This document shows, piece after piece, positions 34,654-47,799 of a stretch of DNA of 64,000 nt. The notes below the pieces were generated by a model. It was given only the letters and a program-made list of their open reading frames with translations. It was not told the DNA's origin and made no database searches. The stretch lies in the NCBI RefSeq assembly GCF_031143425.1, contig NC_090445.1, positions 820,668,817 through 820,732,816 on the forward strand, written 5' to 3'. Each line of letters starts with the position of its first letter. Position 1 is the first letter of the stretch. The position numbers and the translations under genes are program-made. The DNA comes from Pleurodeles waltl (Eukaryota > Chordata > Amphibia > Caudata > Salamandridae).

Positions 34654-36905
34654 CTGTTGTGTAGTCTGTGGGCCTCCAGAAAACGTAGAGTACACAGTAG
34701 GAAATAGTTGGTAAACTTGTAGCAGTGTTATATTTAGCAGATCCTGCAACTCACTGTCAGATAGCAGCATGCAGAGAAGTTTTATTTACTTCATTTATTT
34801 ATCGGTTGATCGCAGCAACATTGCCAAATGTACATAAGAACAGTGGCGGAACAAGCATAAAGCTACACAATTAGAATGGCAATACATAAACCAATGTCTT
34901 CCTCAGCTGACCTTGTGATGTCAGATAGCTGAACATGGCATTGCTTAGGCAGTCACTGTAAAACAATTTAATTAATTGAAGTATTTCCTGTTTGTGTAAG
35001 CTGCACAACACAAGGTCGTAGGCTGCTGCTTGATTGGTGGCGTTTATGAAACCCCTCAAATATCACTGTTTTGCTCAAGGAGTGGGTGGACCCAATTTGA
35101 CTGACTTTCAGGCTCAGCTGTTCCTCCGCAGTCTCACTCGTCAATATTGTCCTCCTCTTTGTAGTTTGGACTTCCCCAACTCCAGTTCCAGGGCATTTGG
35201 CTTGAAGTAGCATATACTTGCCAGAATATCTAAGACACACATGTTTAAATGACTTACATTAATCAGAGAGTGAGGAGTGATAAACTATTACAGTAGTATG
35301 CAATCTCTTTGAGTGGGTTTTGGTTTGGGCCCATGCTAATCAGTATTCTTGGTTGTGTATGTGTGTGTATAAACAAAATGGTGCTTATAAATTCATCTTT
35401 TGAGAAGAAACCTAGATACATGGTCACAGAGTGCTTTAAGGCTAAGAGAACAATTATAAGGACATGCACATAAGCAGAGTGTGTACAAAAGAGTCAGGCA
35501 GCTTTGGAGATGTCTTCCTGAAGGATAAAGGATCCAGATTTGGCTTGAAGTGTCTGGTAGAAGATCCCAACATCTACGAGCTAGACAGGAGAAGGCTTGA
35601 TTTAAAGTTTTTATGGATTTACAAAAGGAGATGGGTATTGCTCCTTGTGTTCCTTTCTCCTCTACTGGTGTGCAATTTGTCTTTTAGGTATGACAAAATA
35701 TAGCCAATGTCTGCAAAGAGCATCTTCAGTCTCACCTTTCACATTGTCATAAATAGTTATGCTTTTGATTAAACCGCGGTATCTGATATTTGATGGTCTT
35801 CCTCAATGCACATGATAAACACATAGTTTGCTTCACATTCAGACTCATTTTTTTTCAGTAATTAGGTTATGCTTTAAAGTGCAGAGAACAGAAACCTCCA
35901 ACGCATAAACAGTAGACAATTGTGTTACAGTGGCATTGTGTTTACAGATCAGGCTCTTTTTAGCTAGACACAAAACGGGTTGCCTTAGCCTTGCATACCC
36001 TTGCCATTTTCACATACCATTTGGTCATTTTTGTTATGGTGGTAAATGTGTTCTAGAGTTTATATGATCTTGCAGGATTCCTAATTGGTACAAAAGGCAG
36101 TTAACTCTGGATTCACAACAACCTATAGAAGAGCACAGTTGTGTAGTTGTTGATAAACACCCAGCTTAATGAACTTGTGCAAAGTATCATACTTTATAAC
36201 CAGCTGATAATCTCAGTCATGTTTGCATCACTAAATTAGGAGACAGTTGTTTTAGGTGCCACACCTGCTATTACTAATCGGCAAGCGCCCAGCCCAATTA
36301 CTCATGTAATCCAACCGGTGTGAGTGAATAGCTTGTTCTGCCCTACCCAGCAAAACATCCAATGTTGCCTGCCCTGCCTAGGAGGCTGCCCCAGGTTGTC
36401 TGCTAATAATGGAAATGTGGTTACAGCTTATTACACAATGCTGTCAAATTCAAGGATCAAGCGAAAAGAAGGATTTTTAGACTTGCACATTTTGCAGTAT
36501 TCCATTGTGTCTTACTTCCGAGAGTCTGGAGCACAGGGAAGTGACTAATGTGACTGGTGCTGTAACAAGACGTACATCGGTTATGGAATAATGAATTCAG
36601 ATGTCTTACATGCTTTCTGAGAGGAGAGTGTGAAGTCATGCCATGTACAGTGCTGCTTCTCTTCAAGCCTGGTATCCTTGTGCCATCCAAAGCTTCTCAC
36701 CACAGTTTCACAGCACCACAATTTCTTTAGCAGTAAGAAGGTTTACCCAATGGCTGCGTATCCTGGGGTGTCTTTCTGGCTCCTCCAACTAATGTCCACA
36801 CTCCACTCATCTTCTCTTAATATTTTCTGTACTTTGGAATACTTTAAAAATATGTTGGTTTATCATGTTGGTTTAATACAGCTGATTAATGGAAGTCTTT
36901 GTTAA
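34654..36905. other. Unassigned sequence upstream of the STN1 exon
   Basis: No exon of a neighbouring gene and no repeat family was recognised. A short GT-rich run is at about 35350-35370. Confidence 0.3.
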
Positions 36906-36911
36906 TTTCAG

Positions 36912-36939
36912 GCAGGTATCAGCTTTAATACTTTAAGTG
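36912..36939 (+). other. STN1: STN1 5' UTR part of exon 2 with splice acceptor
   Basis: A pyrimidine-containing tract followed by TTTCAG ends at 36911, 28 bases before the STN1 ATG, so this stretch is most likely the untranslated start of the exon. A nearer AG at 36920-36921 (GTATCAG) is an alternative acceptor. The first, non-coding exon was not located. Confidence 0.6.
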
Positions 36940-37066
36940 ATGTCCCACTCTGGATCCTTTGAGGAGCCCCCCGTGTTGTTATGGGGATTGGATCCTGTTT
37001 TTAGGGCTTTTGCAAAACTGTATATAAAGGACATCCTTGAACTGAAGCAGTCCGAAAAGGTTTCAG
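36940..37066 (+). CDS. STN1: STN1 first coding exon (CST complex subunit)
   Basis: STN1 is the OB-fold subunit of the nuclear CST (CTC1-STN1-TEN1) complex, which binds single-stranded DNA and helps DNA polymerase alpha-primase fill in the telomeric C-strand. Translation from the ATG at 36940 gives 42 codons plus one base. The block LLWGLDPVF, then [11 protein letters not shown], matches the vertebrate STN1 N-terminus as I know it (human reads LLWGLDPVF and AFAKLYIRDIL). The exon ends TCAG|GTATGT, a good donor at 37067, phase 1. The start is supported by a G at -3 and by a short divergent leader of about 11 residues, like the human protein. The exon opens after an acceptor TTTCAG at 36906-36911, so 28 bases of 5' UTR precede the ATG, in line with human STN1, whose start codon is in exon 2. 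No frame defect is seen. This is a real, partial gene: the remaining exons are outside or unseen. Confidence 0.93.
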
Positions 37067-38269
37067 GTATGTTTTGTTGTCCAGTTTTTGTGGGTTTAAC
37101 TATAAAGTAGGTTTCTGAAATGGAGTTTTATTCACTGTAACAAATTATATATTTCGACAGTCATTTTTGTGAAAGCATCTGAAATGTAGCTTGTAATTAT
37201 GCGCTCTTTTATTCCATGTGTGGTAATGCTTAACTCTTTAGTGCAGGGCTTGTCCACCAAAATGTAGTTTGTAGCATATAACATATTTTGGTACCGAACA
37301 ACTAACTATCTTAGCATGAAGGTCGCTTAACATCATGAAGAGTCATTAGCCCATTCAGGGCCATTGCCCTACTTTGTTCCCTAAGCAGCTGGGATGTATG
37401 TGCCTGATAATATATAGTGCTTGGAGCATAACAAGTGCGTTAATAAGAGAGTTGTCACTACTGTTTAGTAGCTGTTGTCGCTTTAAATGATTGAGAATAT
37501 ATTTTAACACATCAAACATATTTCCCCGCAGTAGCAGGACCATTTGTGCAACGGGTAATCCACCTGTGTGTAAACGTGCATGTTCTGGTACCCAGAAGGT
37601 AAATCGGAAAATTCAACAAACATTTACTACTCTGAAGGGAGTACGTGACAGAACACATAGAAGAGAGGGAGTGATGGAGAGAAAACTAAATCCCCTTGAA
37701 GGGTGTGGTGGCTATAGTCTTTTAAGTGTACACTAGCTTAGTCCATGAGTTGTACGTTAGAACGGCTGTTCTGCATTTTATCCAATGGGTCATAGGTTCC
37801 TTCTTCTAAAAAAGCTGCCAGAAGTCACAGTTTAATATTTGTATACACAAATGTTTTAAGGGTGCACACTCAATACAGTAGATTTCTTCAGGTTTTTTTA
37901 AAGATAAGTAGAGTATGATAGTCCATTACACCGTCTTTGTTCCTGCTTTAACTTCCAACTCAAAACCTCTCAACTTGGCATCTGGAATCCGGAACCCTAA
38001 TATATGCATAGCAAATGGCACAGGTACTGCCTGACAATGTATATTAAATTATCTTATGTGTTAAACAAACCACTAAACATCTCCTGCCCTAAAATGGTTA
38101 ACTTCTAAGGTAAATTACCAGAATCTAGACAGACTTAAATGTTCTAGAAAGAGGAGATACGTCAAGAATAATATTTCCTCCTTGGTTGTCTCCTTTTGTG
38201 AAAAGGCATGTCACCAAAGTTGCACCCACTACGCACATCATCCTTTGAAAACAAGACATCACCTAGTGG

Positions 38270-40900
38270 TCAGAATCAGAATAACTTTACTTGTGTGCCA
38301 AATGCATCCATAAAAGTGCTCCATCCAAATTAAGAACATGAAATATATGAAATACCCATTTAAGTACAGTTTAAAATGGTATCAGAAGGAATCACATGTT
38401 AAAATACAGTAAAATGGAATAGGACAAATGCATATGAAAACATATCAGGTGGAGAATCAATACTTTACCCAAAGTGAATTGTGCTCCGCGACTGCATGGC
38501 GACTCTCAGAAAAGAGACAAAGTGAAGACAAGTCTTGTCACCTGTCAATTGTTAAACAAAATAAAAAGCTGAGCTACCCTGGCTACATTTCTGAGACCTC
38601 ATAAATGGAATTAAAACTTGTTGGGTGTATTGTTTATAGAATTGACAAAAAAAGATTAAATGTAACATTGTTTGCCCAGATCTACTATCACAAGGACATA
38701 GGCAGGTGGCAAAGTTTATTTGAAAGCCCATTGGAAAACAAAGTAAATACTTAACAGTGTCTGCAAAAGTAGTTGTGTCCACCTGAATGGCTTCACAGTT
38801 TGTGGTGCCCCATATTTTGGCAGTGTGTGCTGCAACAGGGATGCGCTGAGTCACGTAGATTTCCAAAAGCGGTGAAAGCGAACTGCCCTAGATAGCTTCA
38901 GCCTGGGATGTGTGATATTAGGTGCCCAAGCACTAGCTGAATCGAAAACGAACCCTAAATAGGAAAAAGTGCTAGTGCTTTCTAAATGATTTGGGTCTAC
39001 TGCAAGGGTAGAAATCTGGATACCGAGAAAACAGAATTCCAGTGGTCCAACACTCTCATCCAGTGGAATTCCCTTTTAGTCCAAATGTGGGCTATCAAGT
39101 GAGGTATGGACCAGTTTACCTCAAAAAAAGTTTGTTAAGGCTACAGGAAAATAAATCTGGATATGCTTGGGCCTGCAAGCCGTAATATATGACTTAAAAA
39201 AATTAGTTTGCAGATAGAGAGCAGCCAAGAATTGAATAGTGGAGGACACCAAAAAACGCAGAGCTTTAGGAGTACGTGCCATCAGATGGAGACTGTAGAA
39301 GGCAGGGAGTGAGGCACCATTCACCTTTGGGGCATCAGAGGTAATGAAGGTTAAGTAAGGACTGAGCTTGTTAATATAGAATAAAAACAAAAAGATGCCA
39401 ACATACAGCCTTGCCTCACACCTTGGAAAATATTTATTTCGTTGGAGACTTCACCATTAGAGCAAACCTTATTCTAGCTTTCATTTTCTCATGCAGGCAG
39501 GCTAGGAAGTGTACAAGTGCTTTGTCCATCCCCTTAGAGAAAAATTGCCATCGCTTCGAGCGATTCACACAGTCAAACGCCGAGGTTAAATCCATGAATG
39601 CAAGATACAGTGATGTTTGCTTGACTATTGTGTACTTGCCTATGATTAATAAGGTCAGGCATTGCTCAATTATACCTATTCAGTTTCTAAATCCGTACTG
39701 ACCGGTATGTATGATTGCATTTTTATACTCCCATTCCTTGATCCTATTGTACAAAACTCCGCTTAGTATTTTGACAGATGTGTCAATGAGTGAAATAAGA
39801 TGATAGCAACTAGACTGTGACCTGTTGCCTTTTTTAAGTATTGGAACAACGGTTGAGGTAGTCCAGGAACTCTGTTCCGGGGAGTGAGCAGGATTGTTGA
39901 AAACATTAGTCAGTAGCGGAGCCCAGAGTTCGATGTTGCACTTTATTAAGTCTATGGGAACTCCATCTGGGCCAAGTGCCCTCTTGTGGAATTTCTGTTG
40001 GATGGAGTCAACAACTTCACATAAAGTGACTCAAATGCCCTGGTGACTGCTAGCGGTCATACTAGGCTGCGCAGGCATCACTGTCCCACAATATATTTTG
40101 GACAAATGAGCTTTCAACATCTCACTGGAAATGTGGCAACTAATCAGAGCCCAGTATGGTTTATAGTAGTCCAGAAGGACTTGCTGTTCTTAGATCCCTA
40201 GGGTTAGCAGTAAGTGCCAGGTGTAAAAGTTGATTGGCTGCCAAACAGTCATGATTAAACCTTCTCTGTACAGTGTGTAGATCTAATAGGCTTTATAAGG
40301 GATTTTTAAAAATTTGAGCAGAGAGCAACAAAAGAGCAATCTACAGACTCTTGGACTACATCGTCGATTCGGCAACTCATAACCAGCTCCTGTTTTTTTT
40401 TTAATGATAGTTTTCAGGAACTGGACCTGGTTTTGGAGTTTCCGCACCAGTCTAATGTTACCAGGGGAAAATTGCAGTTTGCTGTTATATCACATTGGGT
40501 TTAGGCCTCAGTGATATGACCAAAGCTGCTTCAATGGGATTGTGATCACTAACATTTGAGGGGGAGCTTACCCCATGTTTTAATATATTTGTTAGGCTGC
40601 TATAGATAAAAATGTAAGAGCACTGCTTTCTGCATACCCTCAGAAGGTCACTGATCTAAATTTACATTTTTAAGAGTTTAAGACACCTATTATGGCAGTC
40701 GGCATGCTAAAAAGGCAACAACATCGTATCCATGTCAGTCCAGAGGTACAGCTTTCAGAAGGACAATAGTATGGTATTTTGATTAGATTGCGGAGTCTAG
40801 GATGTCTGATCAGGAGGGTTTTATGAACCATAATTCTAGGACTGTGTCAGTTTCACGGGTGCCCAGGGGTTCATCATCCTCTTTCTGACAAAAGAAACTG
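38270..40900 (-). mobile_element. Decayed non-LTR retrotransposon (CR1/jockey-like)
   Basis: On the minus strand a reverse-transcriptase order is readable with stops: PDGVPIDLIKCNIELWAPLL (about 39925-39985), then ISLIDTSVKIL (about 39770-39800), LAFMDLTSAFDCVNRSK (about 39555-39605, motif A with both conserved Asp), LFLFYINKLSPYL (about 39350-39390), and SLPAFYSLHLMART at about 39280-39320, where the YADD box has been lost by an indel. A C-terminal CPC..........H...CQFYKQY block lies at about 38620-38700. The presumed 3' tail near 38275 reads AAAGTTATTCTGATTCTGA on the minus strand, a common LINE-type ending. It sits antisense in the STN1 intron. Confidence 0.78.
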
Positions 40901-41394
40901 GAAATCAATAACAGAAATGAAGAAGTTGATTTGAGACCCTGCAGGAACTCCTACGTAGTTTCTCACGTATTTCTTTACACAGAAAGGAATCATTGCACCT
41001 TATTCTCCTGGACAAAAGACTCAGCCCTTTACAAACACACCCTGGAAGGCACTCCACTTGAATGTTCTCACCCCTGCCCCATCACGTTCTGGTTTCTGTA
41101 ATCACATCTCAATCCGACCTCACGCACTGTACAGTTCTACGTTCACCACTTCTTGTTTGAGGTGCTCCTGCTAAAACACATATGTTCTTTATAAAGTGCT
41201 CCCTTTATCCTTATATCTTGCTGTGTGCTAGATTATATTCCCAATTTAAAAAAAACAAAAAAAACATTAACACTTTATATAGTGCATTTCCTTACAGAAC
41301 TTGGTAATACCTGTCGGACTTTCCACGAAAAGAAAGTATTTTGTACGGTTAAGAGCTCAGTTTATGAAACCTGTTAAATCTTTATTCGATACGT

Positions 41395-42120
41395 GGTGGC
41401 CCACATCCCTCAGCACCCCCCCCTCCTACACCAACTGAGCACGCCCAAAACATAGGAATCATCATCGACTCCTCCCTATCCATGACCCGCCAGGTAACCT
41501 CTGTTGCCTCCTCCTGCTGGCACACACACCACAAACTTCAGAAGATCTTCAGATGGATCCCAGCAGACTGTCACAGGACAGTCACCCATGCTTAAGTCAA
41601 TAGCAAGCTTGACTACGGCAACACCCTCTACACCGGCACCTCAACTAGGAACATAAAAAAACTACAACTCATCCAAAACGTCGCCACCAGACTCATTCTG
41701 GATCTCCCTTGCCGAGAACACATCTCCCAACACCCGAGGACCCTCCATCGGCTATCGGTTGAGAAGCGAATCACCTTCAGGCTTCTCACCCACAAGTACA
41801 AGGCCATGCAAAACCCAGGAACAGCCTACCTGAACCACTGCGTCTCCTTCCACACCCCCACCAGCCCCCGCCTCCTCCCAGATGGCCCTGAACACCATCC
41901 CTTGCATCCGCAAAACCACTGCCAGAGGATGATCCTTCACCTACACTGCAGCGAAGAGCTGGAACAACCTCCCCCTGCACCTCAGACAAAGCCCGTCGCT
42001 CACCATCTTCAGGAAGAACCTCAAGACGTTGCTCTTCAGATGAGGCCCACCCCTCCCCCCAGTGCCTTGAGACCCTCACAGGGGAGTAGCCGCGCTCTAC
42101 AAATACTGATTGATTATTGA
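41395..42120 (+). mobile_element. 5'-truncated L2/CR1-like LINE, 3' end
   Basis: It matches the last part of the 47.8-51.3 kb element: GACTACGGCAACACCCTCTACACCGG (first 20: GACTACGGCAACACCCTCTA), the AAGAAACTACA(A)CTCATCCA(A)AACG type block, and the ending AGCGCCTTGAGACCCT, GTAGCCGCGCTCTACAAA, then TGATTGATTATTGA at 42107-42120. Only the C-terminal coding part and 3' UTR are present, the usual outcome of incomplete reverse transcription. Confidence 0.82.
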
Positions 42121-42449
42121 TGTGAGACAGACAAGGTCCTGGGAAAGTCAGGCTGAAACATGATTAATCTACTCATAAGACCAGGACAGAGACAGTGAAT
42201 ACAGAGGGCTACAAGCTCTTCCGCAGATCATTCTCCACACAATTGAGGTGCTCCCCCTTCGCATGGGAGTCCTGGCCGAGTGCACAGGTGACTGCTCTAG
42301 CCACTCAAACCCAGAATTGGGACTTTGTGGATCCAAGCCGTTTTGTGTAGCAGTGATCCCTGGGTGTTGGGGAGTCGCTGGGGCAGATTGGCCCCCACAT
42401 AGGGGCTGTTGGAGGACGGTTTCCCTCCCAAATCCTAATGGGTTGTGAG

Positions 42450-45400
42450 ATCACCGTCTGCTTTTGGACACAGGAGTGCTAATCAATGATGTACTGTCAG
42501 GAGTCGCAGAGTAGGCAAGGCCGGTGATGAGAAACCCGACAGACTGCAGGGGGATAACCCTCTGGGGTTCTTCCCTCTGCAGGCAGCGGTGAGTTTCTAA
42601 GCCGGTCCACCTCACTTTTTCTAATTTCTGGAGAGATGCAACAGCACACTTTGGACGAGATGATAGGGTCGTGGGTTGTGGCCCCAGGGCCCCCATTCAA
42701 ACTAAGCTGGACAAATTTGCATTACCTTGTGAAGGAAGGCCCAAATCCTTACCGGATGAATCAACCAGCCCCACCGCACACCCTCCAGATGACAATAGCT
42801 CGCTCACCCTTAAAGACTTTTTAGCAGCGATCCAGGCGGTAGGTTCCTCCCTGGAAAACAAAATAACCATGGTATCCACCGAGGTCACGCTGGTGCGGGC
42901 AGACCTCCGCAGCATGAACACAAGTTTGAAAGAGGCAGAGGACACCTTGTGACCAACCAGACAGGACCTGCCACCCTGCAGCTCCAAGCCAAAGAACTGA
43001 GCACCACAACAGAACTTACGGGAGCACAACTGTAAGAATATGAAGGCTGCTCTTGAATAAAACACTATAAGAATGGTCAGGGTCCCAGAGAAGGCAGAGG
43101 GCCCTGCAACGGACCTCTTCCTAGAAGACCTCACCCTGAAGGGCCTCCAGCCCCGGGGGCTCTCTAAATTCTTCTCTGTTGAGAGGACTCACAGAGTCCC
43201 ACACACCAGACCGAGACCAGGAGCGCTACCTGTACAATAATTGCACGCATTTTTAACATCAGGGACCTGGACAAGATCCTACAAGCTGTGTGAAGCACCC
43301 GACCACTCACCCCACCTTCCCGGTCAAATATGAAAACACGACCATCAGATTTTTTTCCAAACTTCACTCTTTTGTGTAAAAAGCCCCATCACAGCTTCCT
43401 AGAAATAAAACGCGCTTTACGTGAAAAAGGCTGAAAATACTCCAGTGCAACTGTGTGTTGTGGCAGGAGAGAAGACCTAGCATTTCACCACCCCTGAGGA
43501 GGCATGGGACTGGCTTGAGGGCTGGAGACCAGCAGGTGACACTCAACAAAAACGCTGCTCAGCCCGACAAAGGAAATGATTTGATGCCAAGAAACACTGC
43601 AATGACTCGACTGACAGCCAACCCGACCCTGTAATGTCGGAATGCCAGCAAGACAGACAAGTTGACCCTAGATATGGAGAGGGACATAACACAGACTAAG
43701 TGAGATTTTGGCCATACATACAACCGGGCCCAGAGCCACTCCTTCCGCTCTCTCCTGTTATCCTACTAACTCTTCCCCAATCATGCAACGTGGAGCTGTT
43801 GGTTGGCTTCCGCGGTTCCCATACAAGCATTCAAGGGATGGAGGTCTACTGGTAACAGGCTAAAACCCCGACTGGGGATGGGGGTGGGATTATGGAGGTA
43901 GTTGGTCGCTACAGCTGCCCTAGTTCTAGACCTAGTTGGGGGCGATAGGCACTCTGCTATTTTGGGGATGGGTGTGAGGGGCAGTTATAAGTCTGCTAGG
44001 CAGAGATGCGGAGAGCAGGCACAGTTCAGGGATTTAGCTTATAGTTTTGTTTTGTTATACAAGGTACGGTGGCACAGCTTTCCCACTGCACGGATAAAGA
44101 AGACACACAGAAAAGTTCCCAGTTTCCCCTGAGACATGAGTATGGATGTTAGCTTAATGGACCTGGCAACACTTCCAGTTTTACATAAATCTGAATGATT
44201 CCCCCGCCCCACAAAAAAAAAGTGGACCATAAAACTACTCCCCTGGAACGTTAGTGGCCTAGGAGATAAAATAAAATGATGGGTGTTAACTACATCAAAC
44301 GCTGCTCACCCGACATCATCCTCCTTTTGGAGACCCACATGATATGCAACACCTACTGCGCACTAGACAGATGGGAGTACAAAATGGCAGCACATGCGGG
44401 ATACACGAAAGGTTCCCGGAGAGTCGGGATCCTCATTTGCAAGTTACTCCCGTTCATCATCTATTAAACCTGGTCAGACACTCAAGGGAGATATGAAGGC
44501 CTCACAGGGACCTGGGAGGGCATCGCTCTTAACGTTTGTTCTATGTCCCTTCTTGCCTACATGCCTTACTCCTGCAGGACCTCAGTATACTACTGCTGGC
44601 AATGCCAGAGGGTAAGTTAATATTGGGAGGAAACTTTAATTTGGTGGTTTGTGAGGGACAAGAACGACCACTTCCTCCCAACGAACTGTGTCAGACTTTC
44701 TCACAGCTATGGGCCTGTCAGAACTCTGCTGTGCAAACCACCCCAACACACTAAGCTTTACCTTCCACCCTGGGGCACATGGGAATCTTTCTCAAATTGA
44801 TTACCTCTTTTCCCATACACAACACCTTCGTCACTAATCATAGGTCTAACGCCTTGCCAGGGAGATACCAGATCACTTTACACTCTGGGCATCCTTTGGT
44901 CTTTTGTAGGGAGTCTGGATGAAGCACTCAGCAGATAGGGAATTACCGTGGCCACAGACTGATATTTTTCTGAGAAGGTTGCGTCTGTGGACTGGCCACA
45001 GACCCTCTGGGAGGCATTTAAAACAATCATACATGGACAAGGTAAGTCACTGATATTGGGCTACAGGTGAGATAAATGGGCTAATGCTGAGGCCCTGGAA
45101 AGGGAGCTGCTGAAATTGGAAACAGATCTTATGCTGACTTACCTGCTTCACACCCTCAAGCCCTACACTTGAAACAACAGCAATACAGAAATAAATCAAT
45201 TTGAAGCTGCTAAAGTGAGCTATAGGGTGACACAACTTCATTTGTATGAGGTGGGCAATAAAGCAGACAACTTCTGGCGACGCTGGGCAAGAGGGAGGGG
45301 ACTGCTGAGTTCTGAAGGTGTGTTCCAGCTCTTGAGCCTTAGCGTAACACCCATTGGAAATAGCAAATACGTTTACCACTTACCGTACAAAGGTCTACTC

Positions 45401-45900
45401 CCTGATGGCTACCTCCACGGCTGAGGGCTCTAGGGAGCTTTTGGCCAACCTACATCTCCCAACACTTGAGCAAACAGATAGGGCTCTCATAGACGAAGAG
45501 TTATCTGACGTTGAGATGTGCCAAGCTATCCAAGATCTCAACTCGGGCATGGCCATTGGCCCTAATAGAGTGCCTATTGAATTTTACAAGATGATGGCCT
45601 GCAAGCTGGCCTCTCACCTGCGTAATATGTTCTAGGAGAACCAGCGCATAGGTTCATTGCGAAGGGAACAGCGACTGGCTTCCATAGTGGTAATACCCAG
45701 GGAAGGGATAGGGAAGGCCTGTCAATTGTTTTTCATACCAACCCATATCCCTACTTAACGCTGAAGTCAAAATCCTAGCATAGGTATTAGTCTCTTGACT
45801 CTTTAAAGTTGTCTCATCCTTGGTCCACTCGGACCAATCGGGCTTCGTGCCATGTTGAAACACAGCATGTAACCTTAGGACTGAAGAGGAGTCAGTTGTC
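42450..45900 (+). mobile_element. Near full-span, decayed L1-like LINE (ORF1 and ORF2)
   Basis: Around 42800-42960 a frame reads FLAAIQAVGSSLENKI followed by VRADLRSMNTSLKEAEDTL, the heptad-rich coiled-coil start typical of L1/Tx1 ORF1, which trimerises and binds the element RNA. ORF2 begins near 44235 with WNVSGLGDK and GVNYIKRCSPDIILLLETH, the N-terminal catalytic Glu region of the APE-type endonuclease. At 45475-45600 a reverse-transcriptase N-terminal block has SDVEMCQAIQDLNSG then GPNRVPIEFYK, and SDQSGF follows at about 45828-45845. Numerous stops and shifts make it inactive. The remaining RT and C-terminus are missing, so the 3' end near 45900 is truncated or lost. Confidence 0.75.
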
Positions 45901-45904
45901 TAAT

Positions 45905-46150
45905 ACAGATATCTTTACACCATGCACGGCGGGGATTGGCCGTAGAGCGTCGCCTGTGGCCATGCCCTAGGCCAACCCCCATAACCACCCAACCCTGCTT
46001 CTTGCATGGCCGAGGGCCACGTGGCCAACCCTTGTAACAACCTAACTGATTTCGGCCCTGGGGACCCCATCCTGGCCATACAAAATGGAGGAGGGAGGCG
46101 ACGCAACCCTTCCCCTCCCCGGTCTAACTTTGGCCCCGGGAATACTCATG
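45905..46150. repeat. GC-rich repeat with ATTGGCCG/TTGGCC motifs
   Basis: GCACGGCGGGGATTGGCC at 45923, AGGCCAACCC, GTGGCCAACCC and TTCGGCCC words resemble the GGATTGGCCAGT units at 46.98-47.25 kb, so this may be an outlying diverged part of that repeat. Confidence 0.4.
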
Positions 46151-46259
46151 CGGAAGCCTTCATTGCTTTTGAATACATACAGCTCCCTGTCGGCAAAAGC
46201 AATCGTTTAATCACTCCCTGCCCGCATCCCACTGGTGATGGTTGGATAAATGTAAAGTA

Positions 46260-46765
46260 ATTAAAAAATTAACACTCAGGACATCTTTGATAACATCATT
46301 GATAATATCAATATAACATTTGCAGTAAATTATTTGATGAAAAAGCTGTGCATGGCGGGGGTGTGAGTTATAGTTACCTTAGGGCACAAGTTAGAGTTAC
46401 TTGAGATACCTCTAACTATACCGGGTGAATTTCTGTGGTTTGGTATGTTTAAAATGTGAGCCTAACTATAACGTCCCTGGTTTTTTAAGTTAATGTAATA
46501 TATATATATATATTTGGCATGGCAAATTTAATGCAGAAAAAAATGGGTTTTCCCATTTTAACTACCTTAGGAATATTTGCTCTCTGGTTCACAAAAACGT
46601 TGAATGGAATTACAGCAAACATGGCATGAAAGTAGACCTTTATTTCTGAAAGTCTTTGCTTGGTTTGGTGTAATACTGTTCACGAGTTTTGGAGAAATTA
46701 ACATTTAAAAATATTTCAGAGTGGGGTTGAAAGTTATATCGGGATCATTAGTTTCTAGATGTTCC
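46260..46765. repeat. Relative of the 1.6-3.7 kb foldback family
   Basis: 46345-46450 is the reverse complement of about 2295-2395: shared blocks are CTGTGCATGGCG.GG, GTGAGTTAT, ACCTTAGGGCACAAGTT, ACTTGAGATA and ATTTCTGTGGTTT. 46600-46720 matches the arm around 3205-3320 (GGAATTACA.CAAA, GTAGA, TTTGGTGTAA). A short AT dinucleotide run lies at about 46497-46512. Confidence 0.65.
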
Positions 46766-46959
46766 GCAAACATTGGTTCACTCACTATCAGTGGACTAAA
46801 GTTAAAAAATAATTAAATCCAATTGGATTTTTGGTCTCTGGGACATCCACATATCCTGTAGAAGGTACAATAAAGAACCATGAATCTATGTGTGTTTGCG
46901 ACACCAAATTGGGGCTTTGAAACAAAAAAGCCAGCATTCACTTAGCCACCGTGCACACC

Positions 46960-47260
46960 AGTGAGTTGGCTAACAGGTTGGGTGCAGAGTTTGGCCGAAA
47001 GCCATAAATAGCTGTGCTTGACATTCCACAGAGGATAGGCACAAAACATGGCCTTTGACCTTGTGCAGTGAGGATTGGCCAGTGCGTTTGGTGCAGAGCT
47101 TGGCCGAAAGCCTTAAACAGCTGTGGTTAGCTGGCTGCAAGGGATAGGAACAAAGCCTAGTCCTGTGCAGTGGGGATTGGCCAGTGGTTTAGGTGCAGGG
47201 CTTGATCATAAGCTAGGCATTGTGACAAAGCCAAGGTGCACAAGACAGAAGCTGTGTGCA
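46960..47260 (+). repeat. Tandem repeat, about 105 bp units
   Basis: GGTGCAGAG(T/C)TTGGCCGAAAGCC occurs at about 46981 and 47090, with a third, diverged GGTGCAGGGCTTGATCATAAGC at 47191. GGATTGGCCAGTG precedes the second and third. Spacing is 109 and 101 bp. Confidence 0.7.
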
Positions 47261-47439
47261 ACAGTGTGTAGGCAGTTGGAGGGGGTTGGATGCAAGGATG
47301 GGCCTTTGGCTGTGTGCCAAACCTGCTACAGGCATCCAACTTCCACTGCTAGTGGCTGCCTGTGGCTCACAAACCAACCCTAGTGTGCACTTGCCATTCT
47401 GCACCAGTTCATGGACTCATACTCGGGGCCACTGGAATG

Positions 47440-47790
47440 GTGCAGTTCTGCTGCAGCAGCGTTTTCCACATAATTATGGGTTTGCTACATTTGCCACATA
47501 ATCCATTGTCTGTTTTATAATTTGCAGATTTTAACAAAATAAATGTTTTTTCTAGCTCAAAAGGATCAAAGATTACTAAAAACGCAGAATATTGCTGTAG
47601 ATGGCCGTTAAAGTAAATACTAATAAAGTGAAGTCCTTGTCCAGAAAGTGTTAACATGTGTAAAAATGACAAAATAATGAACTGATACTATAACAAAATG
47701 TGTTGCATTGTGCTGCATAATTTTTATTTTCTTGCCGCATAATTTAGTAAACCTGCTTCATAATTTAGTCTTCCCTTGCTACATACCCTC
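47440..47790 (+). repeat. Dispersed repeat, family D copy 2
   Basis: It aligns with the reverse complement of 12720-13035 (CCACATAATCCATTG, TTTGCAGATTTTAACAAA, CTCAAAAGGATCAAAG). The sequence also repeats (C/T).GC(A/T)(C/G)CATAATTTAGT words at 47715-47775. Confidence 0.65.
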
Positions 47791-47799
47791 ACTCACCTG

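Noticed and set aside
46497..46512. TATATATATA run as a promoter TATA box
   Set aside because: It is a simple dinucleotide run within a repeat, with no transcription-start context.
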